NCBI GenBank assembly: GCA_900470805.1 | Contig: UCCA01000033.1 | Coordinates: 62,001 to 126,000 of the forward strand | Length of the DNA: 64,000 nt | Reading direction: 5' to 3' | Source: Hyphomicrobiales bacterium | GTDB taxonomy: Bacteria > Pseudomonadota > Alphaproteobacteria > Rhizobiales > Rhizobiaceae | Part shown: positions 61,147 through 64,000 of the stretch, piece by piece | How positions within the stretch are numbered: position 1 is the stretch's first letter | Layout of the letters: each line of letters opens with the position of its first letter | Translations under genes and position numbers: made by a program | Notes under the pieces: generated by a model | Told to the model about the DNA's origin: nothing | The model's input: the letters and a program-made list of their open reading frames with translations, nothing else | The model's database searches: none

Positions 61147-62469
61147 GTGATTACCATTCTAGCTTACTCGATGATCGCGGTCTTCATGACCACGATCATG
61201 ACCCGTGTCCTATCGGCTCTGATCGCGCTCATCCTCGTGCCAGCGATCTTTGCGGCCGCGGCGGGCTTCCTGCCCGGACTTCCGGAAATGATGATCGACG
61301 GCATCAAGTCGATTGCCCCGACGGGCGTGCTCCTGCTGTTCGCCATCCTCTATTTCGGCCTCATGATCGACGTCGGCTTGTTCGACCCCATCGTTCGCTT
61401 GGTGGTCCGCGTCTGCCATGGGGATCCGCTGCGGGTGATCATCGGCTCGACGCTCCTTTCGGCGGTAATTTCTCTCGACGGCGACGGCTCGACAACCTAC
61501 CTGCTCGTGATCACGGCTATGCTTCCGCTTCATCGCAAGCTCGGCATCAATCCGATGATCCTGCCGCTGGTGGCGATGCTTCCGAACAGCATTATGAACA
61601 TTGCACCGTGGGGCGGCCCGACCGCACGCGTGATGGCGTCGCTACATCTCGATTCGAGCCAGGTCTTTCTGCCGATGCTCCCCTCGGTAGCGCTTGCCAC
61701 GCTTGGCTCGATTGCTATCGCCTGGTATTTCGGCCTCAAGGAGCGCAAACGTCTGGGCAAGATCGACTTCGTCTACACCGGACCTGCGATCTCGGAGCGT
61801 AGCCTGATATCCGAGGACAATATCCATCCGCCTCGTGAGAACGCCGATATCCCAGCCTGGCGTCAGGCTTTTAACATTGTCCTGACAGTTGGCCTGATGG
61901 TTTTGCTGATCCTGGACATCGCGCCGCTCGCGGTGTTGTTCATGCTCGCATTCGCTATCGCCGTGACCGTTAATTTCCCCAGGGTCGCAGACCAGCGCGA
62001 ACGCATTTCAGCTCACGCTTCGAGCGTGCTGGGCGTCGTCTCCGTCATCTTTGCAGCAGGCGTCTTTACCGGAATCCTCAAGGGAACGGGAATGACCGAG
62101 GCCTTGGCACATAGCATCGTCTGGATGATCCCGAAGGACCACGGAAACCTGCTTCCCCTCATCACCGCAGTGATCAGTGGTCCGTTCACATTCTTCCTGT
62201 CGAACGACGCGTTCTACTTCGGCGTCGTCCCGGTGCTCGCCGAGGCGGGCAACACATATGGCATTCCGCCCGAGGTCATCGCTCGTGCATCGCTTGTCGG
62301 CCAACCGCTCCATCAGCTCAGCCCACTCGTCGCCGCCACCTACGTTCTCTGCGGACTCAGCGAGGTCGAGTTCGGCGACCACCAGCGTTTTTCGCTGAAA
62401 TGGGCCGGAATCCTGGCCGTGCTGATGTTGATCGGCGCCTTGGTGTCCGGAGCCGTGACGCTGGTCTGA
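61147..62469 (+). CDS. CitMHS-family transporter
   Basis: Membrane transporter of 440 residues with about 12 segments of the citrate/Mg-H symporter (CitMHS) family. Features: GVLLLFAILYFGLMIDVGLF, SLDGDGSTTYLL and GPFTFFLSNDAFYFGVVP. The start is GTG 61147 with GGGAG upstream; ATG 61039 and 61171 are alternatives. Likely imports a hydroxy-acid substrate, a second route beside the ABC system. Confidence 0.85.
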   Translation: MITILAYSMIAVFMTTIMTRVLSALIALILVPAIFAAAAGFLPGLPEMMIDGIKSIAPTGVLLLFAILYFGLMIDVGLFDPIVRLVVRVCHGDPLRVIIGSTLLSAVISLDGDGSTTYLLVITAMLPLHRKLGINPMILPLVAMLPNSIMNIAPWGGPTARVMASLHLDSSQVFLPMLPSVALATLGSIAIAWYFGLKERKRLGKIDFVYTGPAISERSLISEDNIHPPRENADIPAWRQAFNIVLTVGLMVLLILDIAPLAVLFMLAFAIAVTVNFPRVADQRERISAHASSVLGVVSVIFAAGVFTGILKGTGMTEALAHSIVWMIPKDHGNLLPLITAVISGPFTFFLSNDAFYFGVVPVLAEAGNTYGIPPEVIARASLVGQPLHQLSPLVAATYVLCGLSEVEFGDHQRFSLKWAGILAVLMLIGALVSGAVTLV

Positions 62470-62529
62470 AACCCATTGGAATCTTGGAGTGAGGCTCAAG
62501 CCACCAAACGAAACCTGGAGGAAGCTCGA

Positions 62530-63315
62530 ATGAAAAACAAACTGTCGGCTCATATTGGATATCTGTTCAACGAGGTTCCGCTCGGTGAAAGAGTAGCCGC
62601 AGCTGCCGCTGCGGGATTCACTGCAGTCGAACACCCATCGCCGTTCGCTGTCGATCCCAATGTCATGCGCAACGCGGTAGACGAACACGGTCTCGTGTTT
62701 GCACAGCTTGCAGGTGGTGCTGGTGACGCCAGCAAAGGCGAGAAGGGTCTTGCCTCCCTGCCCGGCCGTGAAGCCGACTTCCGAGCGAGCTTCGACCGGG
62801 CACTCGCGTATGCGGAGATTATCGGGGCTCCGCTCGTTCATCCGATGGCAGGCGTCCCCGGAAAGGACGACGCTGAGCGCACGAAGGATGTCTATCTTGA
62901 GAACATCCGATATGCCGTCGAGCGGACCGCTGGCACCGGGGTCAGGGTCCTGATCGAAGCCATCAGCGAAGCTGCTGTTCCGGGCTACGCCATCTCCACG
63001 CTGCCGAAGGCAATGGAGGTCCAGGATTTGTTCGGCACTAGCAAGGTCGCGCTTCTGGTCGACACCTTCCACGCCGCGGTGACCGAAGTCGAGCTGACCA
63101 AATGGATCCCTTCCAACGGCGAGCGTATCGGCCATGTCCATATCGCCGACTTTCCAGGAAGGCACGAGCCCGGCACAGGCATCCTGCCGTTTGACGACAT
63201 CCTCGCGGCGTTGCAGGCAGTCGACTTCAAGGACGCTATTGGCTTCGAGTACTTTCCGTCGAAGTCAACCGTCGAGAGCGTGGCATTCCTGTCGAACTGG
63301 AAGCAGCGGCCCTGA
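62530..63315 (+). CDS. otnI: OtnI, 2-oxo-tetronate isomerase (hydroxypyruvate-isomerase fold)
   Basis: TIM-barrel isomerase of 261 residues, Hyi/OtnI type: MKNKLSAHIGYLFNEVPLGE, VRVLIEAISEAA, VALLVDTFHAA and GHVHIADFPGRHEPGTG. It converts 2-oxo-tetronate to the 3-oxo form, the OtnK substrate. GGAGGAAG precedes ATG 62530. Confidence 0.88.
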   Translation: MKNKLSAHIGYLFNEVPLGERVAAAAAAGFTAVEHPSPFAVDPNVMRNAVDEHGLVFAQLAGGAGDASKGEKGLASLPGREADFRASFDRALAYAEIIGAPLVHPMAGVPGKDDAERTKDVYLENIRYAVERTAGTGVRVLIEAISEAAVPGYAISTLPKAMEVQDLFGTSKVALLVDTFHAAVTEVELTKWIPSNGERIGHVHIADFPGRHEPGTGILPFDDILAALQAVDFKDAIGFEYFPSKSTVESVAFLSNWKQRP

Positions 63316-63412
63316 TCGGCAACGGCCACGCCACCTTTACGAAAACTGAGCGCACGACGCCGCGGACTGATCCGGCGGCGATCTCTCATGCGCCCCGACA
63401 GAAGGACCCTCA

Positions 63413-64000
63413 ATGCTCACATCGCTTCGCCAGATCCTCGACCATGCAGCCGAGCACGGCTACGGAATGCCTGCGTTCAACGTTACAAACCTCGAAACCG
63501 TCCATGCCGTGCTGCGCGCCGCCGACAAGACGAACAGCCCAGTCATCCTACAAGCGTCGCAGAGCGCCCGCGCGTATATCGACGATGCCTTTCTCAAGCA
63601 TCTCATCGTTGCGGCGACCGAGCGGTACGCTCATCTGCCTATCTGCGTCCATCAGGATCACGGGAGCAGTCCTGACGTCTGTGCAAGAGCAATGGATCTC
63701 GGCTTCTCATCGGTAATGATGGACGGGTCCCTTATGGCCGACGGCAAGACTCCGTCCGACTTCGACTACAACGTCGACGTGACCCGCAAGACGGTGGCTC
63801 TCGCACACTCCCGCGGCGTGTCCGTAGAGGGCGAAATCGGTGTACTGGGATCTCTGGAAAGCGGCAGCGGTGAACAAGAGGATGGACACGGCTTTGAAGG
63901 CACTCTCGACAGGGAGGCGCTGCTCACCGATCCGGAACAGGCCGCTGCATTCGTCGAGGCCACCGGAGTGGATGCCCTCGCCGTAGCCATCGGCACGTCG
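63413..64000 (+). CDS. Class II fructose-bisphosphate aldolase, N-terminal part
   Basis: 196 codons are visible before the window ends. Class II aldolase features: GYGMPAFNVTNLETVHAVL, Zn-ligand ICVHQDHGSS, SVMMDGSL and the VEGEIGVLGSLESGSGEQE loop. It condenses DHAP with an aldehyde (FBP from DHAP and GAP, or tagatose-BP). Directly after otnI. With FBPase this makes the DHAP outlet. Confidence 0.9.
   Translation, partial: MLTSLRQILDHAAEHGYGMPAFNVTNLETVHAVLRAADKTNSPVILQASQSARAYIDDAFLKHLIVAATERYAHLPICVHQDHGSSPDVCARAMDLGFSSVMMDGSLMADGKTPSDFDYNVDVTRKTVALAHSRGVSVEGEIGVLGSLESGSGEQEDGHGFEGTLDREALLTDPEQAAAFVEATGVDALAVAIGTS

Noticed and set aside
62008..63165. 385-codon frame antisense to the CitMHS and otnI genes
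   Set aside because: It crosses two well-supported genes and their gap; no motif.
1..64000. CRISPR arrays, rRNA and tRNA genes
   Set aside because: No regularly spaced direct repeats and no recognisable RNA gene sequence were seen on reading through.

Overview
The window looks like accessory DNA, most likely plasmid DNA, from an alphaproteobacterium of the Rhizobiaceae (Agrobacterium/Rhizobium type). The strongest evidence is a Ti-plasmid-style conjugation block: traG-traD-traC facing traA-traF-traB-traH across an oriT, followed by traM and traR. Supporting signs are six full-length LysR regulators each beside one or a few small metabolic genes, GC-rich coding sequence, and several IS remnants. 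I see no rRNA, tRNA, CRISPR array or plasmid replication gene.

1-5.3 kb: the end of urtA, then urtBCDE, a urea/short-chain-amide ABC transporter, followed by an acetamidase/formamidase. 5.6-9.35 kb: a lipid A-type acyltransferase gene split near its 5' end by a complete IS66-family element (6511-9320, 8-bp target duplication). The IS end supplies a new in-frame start codon, so nearly all of the enzyme stays readable.

9.5-35.4 kb: a mosaic of one-regulator/few-target modules. It holds LysR and HxlR regulators, two MFS exporters, an old-yellow-enzyme oxidoreductase, three alpha/beta hydrolases, a cupin, two glyoxalase-fold proteins, two GNAT acetyltransferases, an AttM/BlcC-like lactonase, a second MBL-fold hydrolase, a class A beta-lactamase and a 3-hydroxyisobutyrate-dehydrogenase-like enzyme. 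Several intergenic gaps carry clear dyads that are candidate operators. A LysR/beta-lactamase pair occurs twice, each copy missing the opposite half. Decayed genes include an SDR, a siderophore-ABC ATPase and an ISL3 transposase.

35.4-51 kb: IS debris (ISL3 and IS21 pieces), then a conjugative-element backbone (ArdC-like antirestriction protein, DUF736, HU, a WGR protein) and the tra block with oriT, two tra-box-like palindromes, the quorum-sensing activator TraR and its antiactivator TraM. No AHL synthase (traI) or mating-pair-formation (trb/virB) genes lie in the window. The AttM-like lactonase 30 kb away could act on the TraR signal.

51.3-64 kb: a catabolic island for a four-carbon sugar acid. 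A GntR regulator, an ABC importer and a beta-decarboxylating-dehydrogenase homologue are on the minus strand. On the plus strand are an Asp/Glu racemase-family protein, OtnK, OtnC, a fructose-1,6-bisphosphatase, a CitMHS-type transporter, OtnI and a class II aldolase cut by the window end. A sequence motif shared by the gntR promoter and the divergent promoter suggests one regulon. The inferred chemistry is import, oxidation, isomerisation, phosphorylation and decarboxylation to DHAP, then aldolase and FBPase to fructose-6-phosphate.
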